From Batillaria attramentaria (taxonomy: Eukaryota > Mollusca > Gastropoda > Batillariidae): DNA of 64,000 nt. Made by a program: the position numbers and the translations under genes. Under the pieces are notes generated by a model. It was not told where the DNA came from. It ran no database searches and saw only the letters and a program-made list of their open reading frames with translations. This document shows, piece by piece, positions 1 to 38,532 of the stretch (position 1 is the stretch's first letter; each line of letters opens with the position of its first letter). The DNA lies in contig JACVVK020000014.1 in NCBI GenBank assembly GCA_018292915.2, forward strand, positions 3,213,501 to 3,277,500. Direction: 5' to 3'.

Positions 1-72
1 AGCCGCACCGCTGACTAGATGCAACATCTACACAGCCTGAGAACCAGCAACACAGGATCAGCTTCAACTTAC

Positions 73-28166
<28,094 letters not shown>

Positions 28167-29610
28167 TTTGCGAATCAAGGTGCAGAGGGAGGGAGGGTGG
28201 GGGCGTCAACCTCCACAGAATGTAATCCAAGCAGAATCAACACCAACGCTCCGTAGGCGCTCGCAAAAACATTATAACTGATAGAGTCGCACGATCAGAT
28301 GTATGATCGACCTCACAAGCGGAAACGAAAGTAAAATACGTGCGCACAAAACAAGCGACGTTCACAGGAAAACGGGGAAATCCTCGAACACTACACCACG
28401 GAAACTGTCACTCGGGGAAGCGACGAGTCCGGATGATCATCTCAAGTACTCACTGGGTCAAATTGTATTTATCAAGCTCCGACGCCATTCCAACTTTGAA
28501 GCCGTGCTGGTCACAACATCTGCATACTTTCACACCATCTTGCCTCCTCCTTCCTACCTGTGACCCGCACCGGCTCCCCGTTTGATCCAAGCCTCTGCAG
28601 CGTTAGGTCGCTCTTTGATGGACCGATGGCTGTTCTATTCTCCTCCCTCTGCATTCCGAAACACGACTCTTTGTAATACACACCACTCAGCGCTAGTTTT
28701 CATCATTGAGGTCCTACAGATCAAATGTAAGACTTTTTCCTCTACTGTGGTTATGTTACTTAAATGTGGACTTCAAACTGTTCGATTACTTTTGACGAGT
28801 TCAGTGTCGGCGGGAGGGTGTTCGCCTAGTGGGTCTGCGCCGTAAACACACGAGCTGGCCAATAGCGGGTGCGGGAGAGTACTCAGTACGGAAGAGAGAG
28901 TGATGTCACGCAACTTACTATAGTGTTGCATACCTGAACCGTTACACACCGACGCGCACAGGTACCGTGGCTTGAATATCCTGCGCCGTTAAAAATAAAC
29001 AAACTCATAACTTTAAATTTGTTACTCCCTGACTTTGCTTTCAACGAACAGACAGTAATGTCCACCCCCATCCCCCACCTCCCTCCGGCCTTCCCCAACT
29101 GACTGAACCGGCGAACTCTGAAGACTGTCCCGCGAGTGCACGTCCACGATTCGAACGAACATTTATTTTCAAAGTGTTTATCAGTTTGTTTGTTTGTTTG
29201 TTCAGACTGAGAAAGCCTCGGCTGGACTGAGAGGGAGAGGATAATTTCAGTTGTGTGTCACGTGTAATATCAAGTTCCGACTGCCCAAGCTCGACTGACT
29301 CGCTCAGTGCCAGTCAGTGCATGACTACTGTGACGATAGTCACTGACTGTACTGACCCTACGGCACCGTCGCTGATCAACTCAATTGTCCGCGTGGTGCC
29401 GACCGAACACCCTTGCCTTATAATTACTGTCAGTCAGTCACGGTGGAGCTGGAGCGCATCTGTAATTATCGGCCAGTGGTATCAGTCGGGAAGTGCCACC
29501 GACGGTCAGTGACTGAGTGTGCGAGTATGGAGCCGGGGGAGGGGGGGGGCGAGGTTGGTATATCATCAATCATTTCCGGCTGAACAGCCAGGTACCCCCC
29601 CCCCCCCCGA

Positions 29611-29648
<38 letters not shown>

Positions 29649-30011
29649 ACACTGCGGCTCGATGAACTTGAACTCAGTCTGTCAATGTCCAAACACTGAC
29701 AATAGAACCGACTGTTGCAGCATCCGATCCGGTTTAGCCTAGTACAAATAGGCATCGACCGGTATTCCAGACACACGTGCCAGGTACTTAAAGAAATTGT
29801 CTCATTAATTAGTCCCCCGGTAAATGGATCAGTGGGTGCTCTGCTCACCGCTATGTTTCTCAGTGTCCGTCTGTAGACTCGTAATTCAGTCTGGGGGGAC
29901 TTCTCGTCACTGACATGACGTTGTCTAGCTATCAATGAACCCAGTGACATTAGGAAGACCAACGAAGTTCGTTTCATATGGCTTCGTTAAAGCATTGTTG
30001 TACAAAATGTC
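28167..30011. other. Region upstream of the cadherin start
   Basis: This should contain the 5' UTR and promoter of the cadherin gene unless there are upstream non-coding exons. I cannot point to a TATA box or other site with confidence. It contains a (CA)n run with a poly-C start (29595-29646) and many CAGTGACTGA-like simple motifs. No coding feature. Confidence 0.5.
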
Positions 30012-30279
30012 TTTTTATGTTGTTTCCATAGTAATGGAAACAACATAATAGGACGGGCTAAAATTTCCACGTTCATAGGCAAGCATCTGTGGTACAAACG
30101 CACGTCACTGCCGATCTCCCGCAGAGACGATTATGCAAGTGTAACTCTGACAATGACGTAAGAAAACCTGCGTCATCGATGCTGGCATGTATGCTGTTCC
30201 GAACGCGCTTCTTCTCCTCACTGAGTGCCGTCTGTATGGATGTGTGTGTGTGTGTGTGTGAACTGATTGTGTCCGGGCC

Positions 30280-30890
30280 CGTTTCTTCGAAGATACTTAA
30301 CCGAATGGCTTCAAATTTGGGATATCCAAATTTATCAAAATGTTACATTAGACGATTCAAGCGTGTGATGATTGCTTAAGTGATTTGGGAGTTATCGCCC
30401 TTTTGAGACAAGTTGGTTGTCTTTCGTGTACAGGCGTAATATTTATTTAAATCACTCAATTTTTTGGCAGTAGATAGCTTGAATACGGACTCTGAACAGA
30501 GTCACTACTAGAAAATGGTCGCTCTTATAGTTTTCATGTAAACCGAGCCTGAGTTGACATTGCATGTGAACCCAGTTTAGATGCCTATTTCTCCGAAAAT
30601 ACTGAACCGATCGATTTCAAATTTGGGGTTTCTAAATGAATCAAGATTGTTGAATAGAAGGCCCGATCCAGGTACGATTGCACACATGATTTGCGAGTTA
30701 TCGCCCTTTTCAAAAAAAATGGCTTTCTGGCGTTTAAAGGCGTAATATTTATCTAAACCACTCCAATTTTGGGACATAGATAGCATGAATACGGACTCTC
30801 AACTGAGTGAATTTTGGAGGTTGTCGCTTTTATACTTTTGGCGTAAGCCGTACCTGATGAAAGTGCTGGTGAACACACTTTAGATCTCAA
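30280..30890 (+). repeat. Two diverged tandem units of about 300 bp inside the TIR element
   Basis: Unit 1 starts near 30280 and unit 2 near 30585. Both contain gaaaatact/gaagatact, aaccgat/aaccgaa, ttcaaatttggg, gagttatcgcccttttga/c, aggcgtaatatttat and atgaatacggactct-like blocks in order. Non-coding. Confidence 0.8.
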
Positions 30891-31637
30891 AATCGCTCCT
30901 ACTATACATAGATAATGAGCCTGGGGTGCCATAAAAAATATACAAAAAAATTAGAAAAATTCACTGCAGCCGTTGTCGTCAGTTGCCTCGAAAATTTGTA
31001 CTCGAAGCACATTTCCTTTACACAAGCCACACGCCTCACAAACATCGCAGAAAAGGCACACGCGCACTGACGCAAAACTGTATCAGCGTCAGTTTGCCGA
31101 CGTCATGTTTGATTGACGTGGGGGTGTGTCGTCACTTTTCGGAAGTTCTCTATTTGTAGACGGGGAAAGCGGAAGTTTCATTGATGTAGTGAGCTTTGTT
31201 TTTCCCACCGACTCTCACTCAATAGCATAGTAGAGTGAGAGAACACCACATAGGTCTCAATGGAGCACATGCACAAACGCGGCTCGCGCAAGTCTGCGTG
31301 CGTGCGTGCGTGCGCGCGTATGTCTGTGTGTGTCTGTGTGCGCGCGCGCCCAGCAGACATAACACATAGTGAAAAAACGTTCGCCGCGCAGACTTGTCTG
31401 TTAAACACATTGAGCCGGTATAAATTCGATCTTTACACTGCGCAGCAGCAACACTTCAATTTTCATGGGGCTGCTTTCATTGCAAGAATTGTATCCGAGT
31501 CAAAGTTATTACGTCAAATGTATTATGCGTCATCCCAATGAGGAAAACGTCATAGATTTCAAAGAAAACAACTTGACGTCTCTCTTCCAAAACCAAGATT
31601 GGTCTGACAAGTCCGGTCAGTTGTTTCCATTCAGAGA

Positions 31638-31656
31638 GAGAGAGAGAGAGAGTGTG

Positions 31657-31729
<73 letters not shown>
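31638..31729. repeat. (GA)n(GT)n microsatellite
   Basis: A short GA block followed by about 36 GT units, just inside the right arm of the TIR element. Confidence 0.95.
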
Positions 31730-31730
<1 letters not shown>

Positions 31731-31985
31731 TCCCGAATACATGGCATTACAAAAGAACGACCGTGACGACAGCAGGTGATTGTCAGAGTTACACTTGCAT
31801 AATCGTCTCTGCGGGAGATCGGCAGTGACGTGCGTTTGTACCACAGATGCTTGCCTATGAACGTGGAAATTTTAGCCCGTCCTATTATGTTGTTTCCATT
31901 ACTATGGAAACAACATAAAAAAAGCAAAAAAAAAAGCAACCGTTTCTTCTTATATTAACACATACATAGTTGTGCCTGCTTGCTC

Positions 31986-32035
31986 ACACACACACACACA
32001 CGCACACACACACACGCACGCACGCACGCACGCCG

Positions 32036-32084
<49 letters not shown>
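31986..32084. repeat. (CA)n/(CGCA)n microsatellite
   Basis: CA blocks with CGCA units between them. Confidence 0.95.
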
Positions 32085-32087
<3 letters not shown>

Positions 32088-32651
32088 AAAACTTAGTCAG
32101 CTGACGTGGCTGAATGATCAATGTGTTTGAACCAGTTGAACCACGGCCGCAATGTCCGTCTGGGTGAAGATTATCTGGCCGGATTAGGTATGTACTTACG
32201 AGTAACAGCTTGTGCAGGTGACAAGTCACGAACGGGTCGACATTCATAAACTGGAGCATAGCATTAGTAATGATTAATCTGGGAAGTGTGTTTCGTGCGT
32301 AATACTTCGGTATTGTAGAAGCGAGGCAAGTCATGTTGAAACTCAGTGAAACTGCTAGACAATTGTACATGTATAAGAACACAATCACAGCGCAAGAAAA
32401 ACGGGCTGGCTTTGTGCTGTTATTCTAATTTATTTTTATGTGTGTATTTAAATCTGCATGTCTTTGAGAATGTTAATGTGCTGTGGTTCAGGCATGAACT
32501 GGTGGGTTTGTTGGTTTCTTTTCCACCGTGTCTGTGCTACGAGACGACGACAAAAATGTTCAACCTCTCACTGACTTCATGCAATCAGTGATATACTCAC
32601 ACTTTTTGTTCAGTCACTACTAGTAGTGGAGTTCATATGCTTGTAGCGATG

Positions 32652-32663
32652 GTGTGTGTGTGT

Positions 32664-32733
<70 letters not shown>

Positions 32734-32756
32734 CAAGCTCTCTCTCTCTCTCTCTG
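32652..32756. repeat. (GT)n(CT)n microsatellite
   Basis: About 38 GT units followed by CT units. Confidence 0.95.
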
Positions 32757-32759
32757 TAT

Positions 32760-33980
32760 GTCTCGACTGCTGGCAGACAGACACGATTGTTGCAGCGAAT
32801 GAGTCATTGAAAGTGAAACCCGGCGGATAACTGGTCACCATAACCATTATCTCACTGGCTTGTCCGGACGCTTCATTAACCTTCCTTGTGCCGTCTGTGC
32901 CACTTAACACGGAAAAAAGTTATTGTCGGTTTCCGATGCTCCCCTATCGCCCCCCCCCCCCCCTTTTTTTTAAGCAAGAGGGGTCACCAGAGGGGGGTGG
33001 GGGAGGCGGGGTAGCCGGGGTGTTGGAGACAGAATGAGTTGGCAGTATGCGAAATCAGTGTGCATCTGCCGCACAGATTTTTTTTAATTTATCTGGAAAG
33101 TTTGTTACGTGGATATTATTTTTAAGCAAGCGGGTTCGCGAAGGAGGGAGAGGGAGGGAGGAGGAGGGGTAGTTGGAGAGAGAGACTGAGTCTGCAGTAT
33201 GCGAAGTGAGAAATCTGCCGACAGATTTTTGTAAACTCCAAAATAAAGCTTTATGTTTGTTGTTGTTGTTTTAGTTGTTGTTGTTGTTGTTTTTTTGTCA
33301 GTTATTACACGCCGACTGAACCTGACTATGTAGATGCACCAGGGGATCGACTGATGAATCACTGAGAGAGTGATGGATTTACGTTGTACGCGCAGTTAAA
33401 TAATTCAGTTTAAATACCTGATGACAAACACTTGATGGTACGAAATCTTATGTAGGCCTACTGATTTGGCACATTTTCACAGTGCCTGTTGGGGGTTTGT
33501 TGTTGTTGTTTGTTTGTTTGTTTGTTTGTTTGTTTGTTTTTGTTATCGAAGTATATAGTAAGAAAGGACAGTCAGTGACATTTACTCAAAATGCCAGCAA
33601 TTGACTAAGTCAGTGTTTCACTCAGCATCAATGGCTGATGCAATGATGCCGCCAGTATCGCACATGGATATCAGTTCCTGCTGCGCGAGACTCAGACTCA
33701 GACAGTACGCTGGCTAGGAGGGTTCCGCCCATTTTTCCTTTGTCTTTCCACATGTCGCTTCGCTTTGGAGTCAGTGAAAATGTCACGGTTCTTTGTGATG
33801 ACCGTAGAGCAGCCACGGTACTGGGAGAAAAAGCAGTCGCACAAGTGTCGCTGGAGGTCTCATGGCGAAGCCAAAGTGTGTGGAGAGTGAGAACGGGGGC
33901 CGGGGAGGGAGAGCCGAGAGAAAGGGAGGGGGGGGGTCGGGAGTGGAAGGTGGGGGTGGGGAAGACGTGGTGGGGAGGTG
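32760..33980. other. No recognised feature
   Basis: Contains G/C-rich runs, (GTT)n and (GTTT)n stretches near 33260 and 33510. No gene seen. Confidence 0.5.
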
Positions 33981-34019
33981 GGGGGTGGGAGGGAGGAGGA
34001 CTTGGGGAAGGGGACAGCA

Positions 34020-34107
34020 AGCAGGTCGACGCTCCACTTTAAAAGTGTGTGTGTGTGTGTGTGTGTGTTTTGGGGCTGCGAGGGAGGGGGGGGGGGGCGA
34101 TGCCCTG

Positions 34108-34148
<41 letters not shown>

Positions 34149-34198
34149 CAGTGTGTGTTGAGGCTGAGGGAAAGGGGGGGGGGGGGTCGACGCCCTAA

Positions 34199-34237
<39 letters not shown>

Positions 34238-34290
34238 GAGGCTGTGCGAAGCGCGGGAGCGGGGGGGGGGGGGGGTGAAGGAGAGGCCGG
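34020..34290 (+). repeat. Minisatellite: units of (GT)n plus a poly-G run
   Basis: Three consecutive units of about 85-100 bp, each with gtcgacgccctaaaag-like bases, a (GT)n block, a ttgaggctg-like bridge and 11-14 Gs. Confidence 0.85.
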
Positions 34291-34995
34291 GGCAATAGCC
34301 CGGGGGTCGGGGAAAAAAGGACAGTGACTCGTGTCTTGGCAATGCGAAAGACAACTGTGTGTGTGCGAAGGCATGGAAGGATTGTGCGCTCTTCTGGTGG
34401 CGGAGGAGCGAGGACGGCTGTAACGATAGCGCGGCGGCGCAGACCTTGGACTAGTAAGACAGCGCCCACCGAAATATTGATCTGCATCACTCAAAGCCGC
34501 CCGCCCAGACAGTGCGCGTCCTTGTCTGCCGAGGCCAATAAATGGTTGGCGTTTCCCTTGAAACAGTCAACCCATCCAAAATTTTATGCGCGAAATGTAT
34601 CAGCACGAATCGATTTCACGAACGATTCTTTCTTAATCTGTTGACTGTCTGCCAGAAGAGACTCAAGTCCAGTTTTGGCTGTCAGAAACATGCTGTTTTT
34701 CTGCGGCTCGGAGAGGACTATTTTGCGAAATTTGAATAGAATCGCCAAACATATATCTGATGCGGCCCGAGTAGCGTGGCGACTGACACTTCGTTCACAG
34801 ACGCTTTGTTGCACTTGAACTAAATCAGAACATGGGTCAGTCTGTTTTCTCTACAATCGAATGTTCACTGTCTGTGTCTGTCAGATTGTACATAGATTAT
34901 CACTGACTGAGTCGCGGCCGGTACAGTATTACCTTCAGTTGGCATGGCCTCATCTACCAGAACAGTATAACTTACAATATCGTACAGTTATGCGG

Positions 34996-35170
34996 GAGCC
35001 GGGATAGCCGAATGGCAGAGCGTTGGTCTCGCAATGCTCAGGTTCAAGTCCCGGCCGGCGGCTGGGGCCAAATATTTGTGCAGCCTTTTTATCGTTGCCC
35101 CGTCTTTGACATCACCCTTACGTGGTGGAAAAGGACTAGACGTGAAATGCCCAAACATCCACCCACCCTT
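34996..35170 (+). mobile_element. SINE family 1, copy 3 (full length)
   Basis: tRNA-like head (gagccgggatagccgaatgg, B box ggttcaagtccc) and the family body (caaatatttgtgcagcc, ttgccccgtctttgacatca, ggtggaaaaggac). The flanks acagttatgc and acaagtatgc may be a decayed TSD. RTE copy 2 begins 54 bases downstream. Confidence 0.85.
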
Positions 35171-35223
35171 ACAAGTATGCTTGTGGTCACGTGACGCAAT
35201 AATGACTGATTGTTGATCAAGCC

Positions 35224-38200
35224 CCCTACATGGTCCACCCCTTGTCGTGGGGTAGTGGCTTGTGTACCTCAATGACCCAGAGAACTATGCCAGCAGGAGC
35301 ACATGCTCCTGGCAGGGTCACCCAAGCTGGACAGGTCGAAGGGTAGAGGTCAGACGAATGTGGACCACCTCTCCAAGAGGCTAAACGGGTTTGCGTAGGG
35401 TTAACAGCCCTACCTGTAAAAAAACACCAAGTTACTGAAGCATCGACAGCAACAAACCGAGACATTCACCTGGGCAAGGAAGGGTCTCCATCCCGGAGAC
35501 CTATGACGCATTGCAGTGAAAGCCGAAAGGAAGCTGCAAGGCCGACCCCCCTTCTAACACCCAGGACAACAACGAGAGTAGCCACATGGAACATCAGGAC
35601 AATGTATGAAGTAGGAAGGACCATACAAGTAGCAAGAGAGATGAAGAACTACAAGATAGGAGTACTGGGACTGAGTGAGACAAGGTGGCTACAGACAGGA
35701 CAGCTGAGATTTTCATCGGGAGAGCAGTTGCTGTACTCTGGACACACAGAGGATGGAGCCCCCCACACTGAGGGCGTGGCCCTGATGCTGGCTCCGGAGG
35801 CACAGCGGGCACTCATCGGCTGGGAACCTGTCAACTCCCGCATCATCACAGCCAAATTCATCACCAAGAAAAAAGACATCAAGCTGAACATCATCCAGTG
35901 CTACGCTCCCACCAATGATGCGGAAGAGGAGAAAAAAGATGACTTCTACCAACAACTGCAGACAGTGATAGATAGAGGAGGAGCCAAGGACATGACCATA
36001 CTGATGGGAGACTTCAACGCCAAGATTGGATCAGACAACACAGGCTACGAGGACACCATGGGAACACACGGACTGGGACAGATGAACGAAAATGGTGAGC
36101 GCTTTGCAGACTTTTGTGCCCTGAACCAGCTAGTGATAGGAGGCAGCATCTTCCCACACAAGCGCATCCACAAGGCCACATGGAGATCGCCGGACCATGT
36201 CACGGAGAACCAGATTGATCACATCTGCATCAGCCGGAAGTTCAGGAGATCGTGGCGGGATGTGCGCGTGATGAGGGGTGCCGATGTATCATCAGACCAC
36301 CACCTTCTTGCAACAACATTGAGACTTCGGCTTAAGAGGCACACCAACGCCAACAACACACGGACCAGGTACAACGTTGGACTACTCAGGAACACAGACA
36401 CACAAGCAGCATTCCGGATCAGCCTTTCCAACAGGTTCCAGCCACTGCAAGACCTGATAGAAGACAGTGAAATGGACATCGAGACACAGTGGGAACACAG
36501 CAAGAAACTCTGGCACGACACATGCGAAGAGGTCCTTGGCAAGAGAAAGACCCAACATAAGGAATGGATCTCTGCTGATACCATCCAGAAGCTGGAAGTT
36601 AGGAAAGAGAAGAAAACTGCACTGAACACGAGCCGAACAAGAAGAGCTAAGGCAAAGGCACAAGAGGAATACACAGCAGCTGACAGAGAAGTGAAGAGGA
36701 GCACCAGGAAGGACAAGAGGGACTACATCGACAACCTGGCCAGTCAAGCAGAGGAAGCAGCCCGACAAGGGAATCTAAAAGACCTGTACCAGGTGACCAA
36801 GAAGCTCGCGGGCAAATTTCAGCAGACAGACAAACCAGTGAAGGACAAGAACGGGCACCCACTGACAACAACGGAGGAACAGCTGAAGCGATGGGCAGAA
36901 CACTTCAGGGAGCTGTTAAATCGCCCCATCCCTGAAACACCACCAGACATCCCACCAGCAGAGACAGAACTACCCATCAACTGCGACAAGCCCTCTAAGG
37001 CGGAGATCAGGAAAGCCATCATGACACTGAGAAATGGGAAAGCTGCAGGGCCGGATGAGATACCAGCAGAAGCCATCAAAGCAGACATAGAGACAGCCGT
37101 CAACATGCTGCACAGCCTATTCAGCAAGATCTGGGAGAAGGAAGAGGTGCCAGCCCAGTGGAAAGAAGGGATCGTCATCAAGCTGCCAAAGAAAGGGGAC
37201 CTCAGGGACTGCAGCAACTACCGAGGGATCATGCTCCTGTCAGTGCCAGGCAAGGTTCTCAACAGAATTCTACTGGAGAGGATGAGAGAGGCAGTCGACC
37301 CCATGCTCCGAGACCAGCAGGCGGGCTTTCGCAGGAACAGGTCCTGCGCTGACCAGATTGCCAGCCTACGCATCATTGTGGAGCAGTCACTGGAGTGGAA
37401 CTCCCCCCTCTACATCAACTTCATAGACTATGAGAAGGCTTTCGACAGTGTAGACAGAGAGGCACTGTGGAAGCTGCTAAGGCACTATGGAGTTCCCGGG
37501 AAGATCATCTCCCTGATCCAGTGCACCTACCAAGACATGAGCTGCAGGATTGCCCATGCTGGCCGGTTGTCAGAAAGCTTCGAGGTGAAGACCGGAGTCC
37601 GCCAGGGATGCCTGTTGTCCCCGTTTCTCTTCCTCCTGGTCATCGACTGGATCATGAAGACCACTACAGCAGGCAGGAAAAACGGGATACAGTGGACACT
37701 CTGGACGCAGCTGGACGACCTCGACTTCGCGGACGACCTGGCGCTCCTGTCTCACAGCCACAGCCAGATGCAGGACAAGACTACATGCCTTGAAGCCACA
37801 TCAGCTGGAACAGGGCTCAAGATCAACAGGAAGAAAACCGAGCTGATGAAGATCAACACCACTGCCAACACACCAGTCACAGTCGGTGGAGAGCCCATCA
37901 GGGAGGTGGAGTCCTTTGTCTACCTGGGGAGTGTGGTTGATGGACAGGGAGGCACAGACCGAGACGTCACAGCCAGAATCGGCAAGGCAAGGGCAGCAAT
38001 GGTCATGCTGAAGAACGTCTGGGCATCCAAAGTTGTCAGCATAAGAACCAAACTTCGCATCTTCAACTCCAACGTGAAGTCAGTTCTGCTCTACGGATGC
38101 GAAACATGGAGGACAACGAAGACGATGCAGCAGAAGATCCAGACATTTCTCAACACCTGTCTGAGGCGCATCTTCAACATCCGATGGCCAGAGAAGATCC

Positions 38201-38520
38201 GGAATGAAGAGCTGTGGGAGCGAGCGGGGCAGGAACCAGTGGCCAAGCAGATCCTGCAGAGGAAGTGGGGCTGGATTGGACACACCCTCAGGAAGCCAGC
38301 ATCCAGCACCACACGCCAAGCCCTGACATGGAACCCGCAGGGGAAAAGGAAGAGAGGCCGGCCTCGCAACAGCTGGAGGCGGGACACTGAGGCAGAGCTA
38401 TGTAAGCAGGGGACCAACTGGACTGGAGTGGCAAGACTAGCCCAGAACAGAGTGCGATGGCGAAGGGTTGTCGATGGCCTATGCTCCATGTGGGAGCCAA
38501 GGGCCTAAGTAAGTAAGTAA
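35224..38520 (+). mobile_element. Full-length RTE-clade LINE, copy 2, with 12-bp TSD
   Basis: A 3.3-kb element flanked by a perfect duplication (gttgatcaagcc at 35212-35223 and 38521-38532), with the same leader, single ORF and (TAAG)n tail as copy 1. It lies 7 kb upstream of the cadherin start. The high similarity of the two copies and the intact TSDs point to recent transposition. Confidence 0.95.
35503..38508 (+). CDS. RTE endonuclease/reverse transcriptase, copy 2
   Basis: 1,001 codons from ATG (MTHCSESRKE). Domains and catalytic motifs are as in copy 1: endonuclease residues about 26-270 with MGDFNAK and SSDHHLL, reverse transcriptase about 555-810 with FADD at 742-745, and an RTE-type C-terminal region. 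By eye about two dozen residues differ from copy 1 (for example GYEDT for GYENT, TYQDM for TYKDM, LCKQ for LYKQ). None hits a catalytic motif. The last residues differ (WEPRA) because of a one-base indel just before the stop, which lies in the TAAG tail. Probably coding-competent. Confidence 0.95.
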   Translation: MTHCSESRKEAARPTPLLTPRTTTRVATWNIRTMYEVGRTIQVAREMKNYKIGVLGLSETRWLQTGQLRFSSGEQLLYSGHTEDGAPHTEGVALMLAPEAQRALIGWEPVNSRIITAKFITKKKDIKLNIIQCYAPTNDAEEEKKDDFYQQLQTVIDRGGAKDMTILMGDFNAKIGSDNTGYEDTMGTHGLGQMNENGERFADFCALNQLVIGGSIFPHKRIHKATWRSPDHVTENQIDHICISRKFRRSWRDVRVMRGADVSSDHHLLATTLRLRLKRHTNANNTRTRYNVGLLRNTDTQAAFRISLSNRFQPLQDLIEDSEMDIETQWEHSKKLWHDTCEEVLGKRKTQHKEWISADTIQKLEVRKEKKTALNTSRTRRAKAKAQEEYTAADREVKRSTRKDKRDYIDNLASQAEEAARQGNLKDLYQVTKKLAGKFQQTDKPVKDKNGHPLTTTEEQLKRWAEHFRELLNRPIPETPPDIPPAETELPINCDKPSKAEIRKAIMTLRNGKAAGPDEIPAEAIKADIETAVNMLHSLFSKIWEKEEVPAQWKEGIVIKLPKKGDLRDCSNYRGIMLLSVPGKVLNRILLERMREAVDPMLRDQQAGFRRNRSCADQIASLRIIVEQSLEWNSPLYINFIDYEKAFDSVDREALWKLLRHYGVPGKIISLIQCTYQDMSCRIAHAGRLSESFEVKTGVRQGCLLSPFLFLLVIDWIMKTTTAGRKNGIQWTLWTQLDDLDFADDLALLSHSHSQMQDKTTCLEATSAGTGLKINRKKTELMKINTTANTPVTVGGEPIREVESFVYLGSVVDGQGGTDRDVTARIGKARAAMVMLKNVWASKVVSIRTKLRIFNSNVKSVLLYGCETWRTTKTMQQKIQTFLNTCLRRIFNIRWPEKIRNEELWERAGQEPVAKQILQRKWGWIGHTLRKPASSTTRQALTWNPQGKRKRGRPRNSWRRDTEAELCKQGTNWTGVARLAQNRVRWRRVVDGLCSMWEPRA

Positions 38521-38532
38521 GTTGATCAAGCC

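Larger units (their letters stand above)
30012..31922. mobile_element. 1.9-kb element with identical 138-bp terminal inverted repeats
   Basis: The left arm (30012-30154) and the reverse complement of the right arm (31779-31922) are identical for 138 bases (tatgttgtttccatagtaat ... gtgtaactctgacaat). Each arm begins with a 13-bp stem hairpin (atgttgtttccat / atggaaacaacat). Inside are two diverged units of about 300 bp, a (GT)n run next to the right arm, and no transposase ORF. It is probably a non-autonomous DNA transposon or fold-back element; superfamily and TSD not determined. Confidence 0.85.

Noticed and set aside
28167..28178. Earlier TTG start for the cadherin
   Set aside because: The ATG at 28166 has a better context and gives a clean signal peptide.
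33783..34490. Proline-rich frame of 235 codons on the minus strand
   Set aside because: Produced by poly-G/(GT)n minisatellite; no start context or conserved domain.
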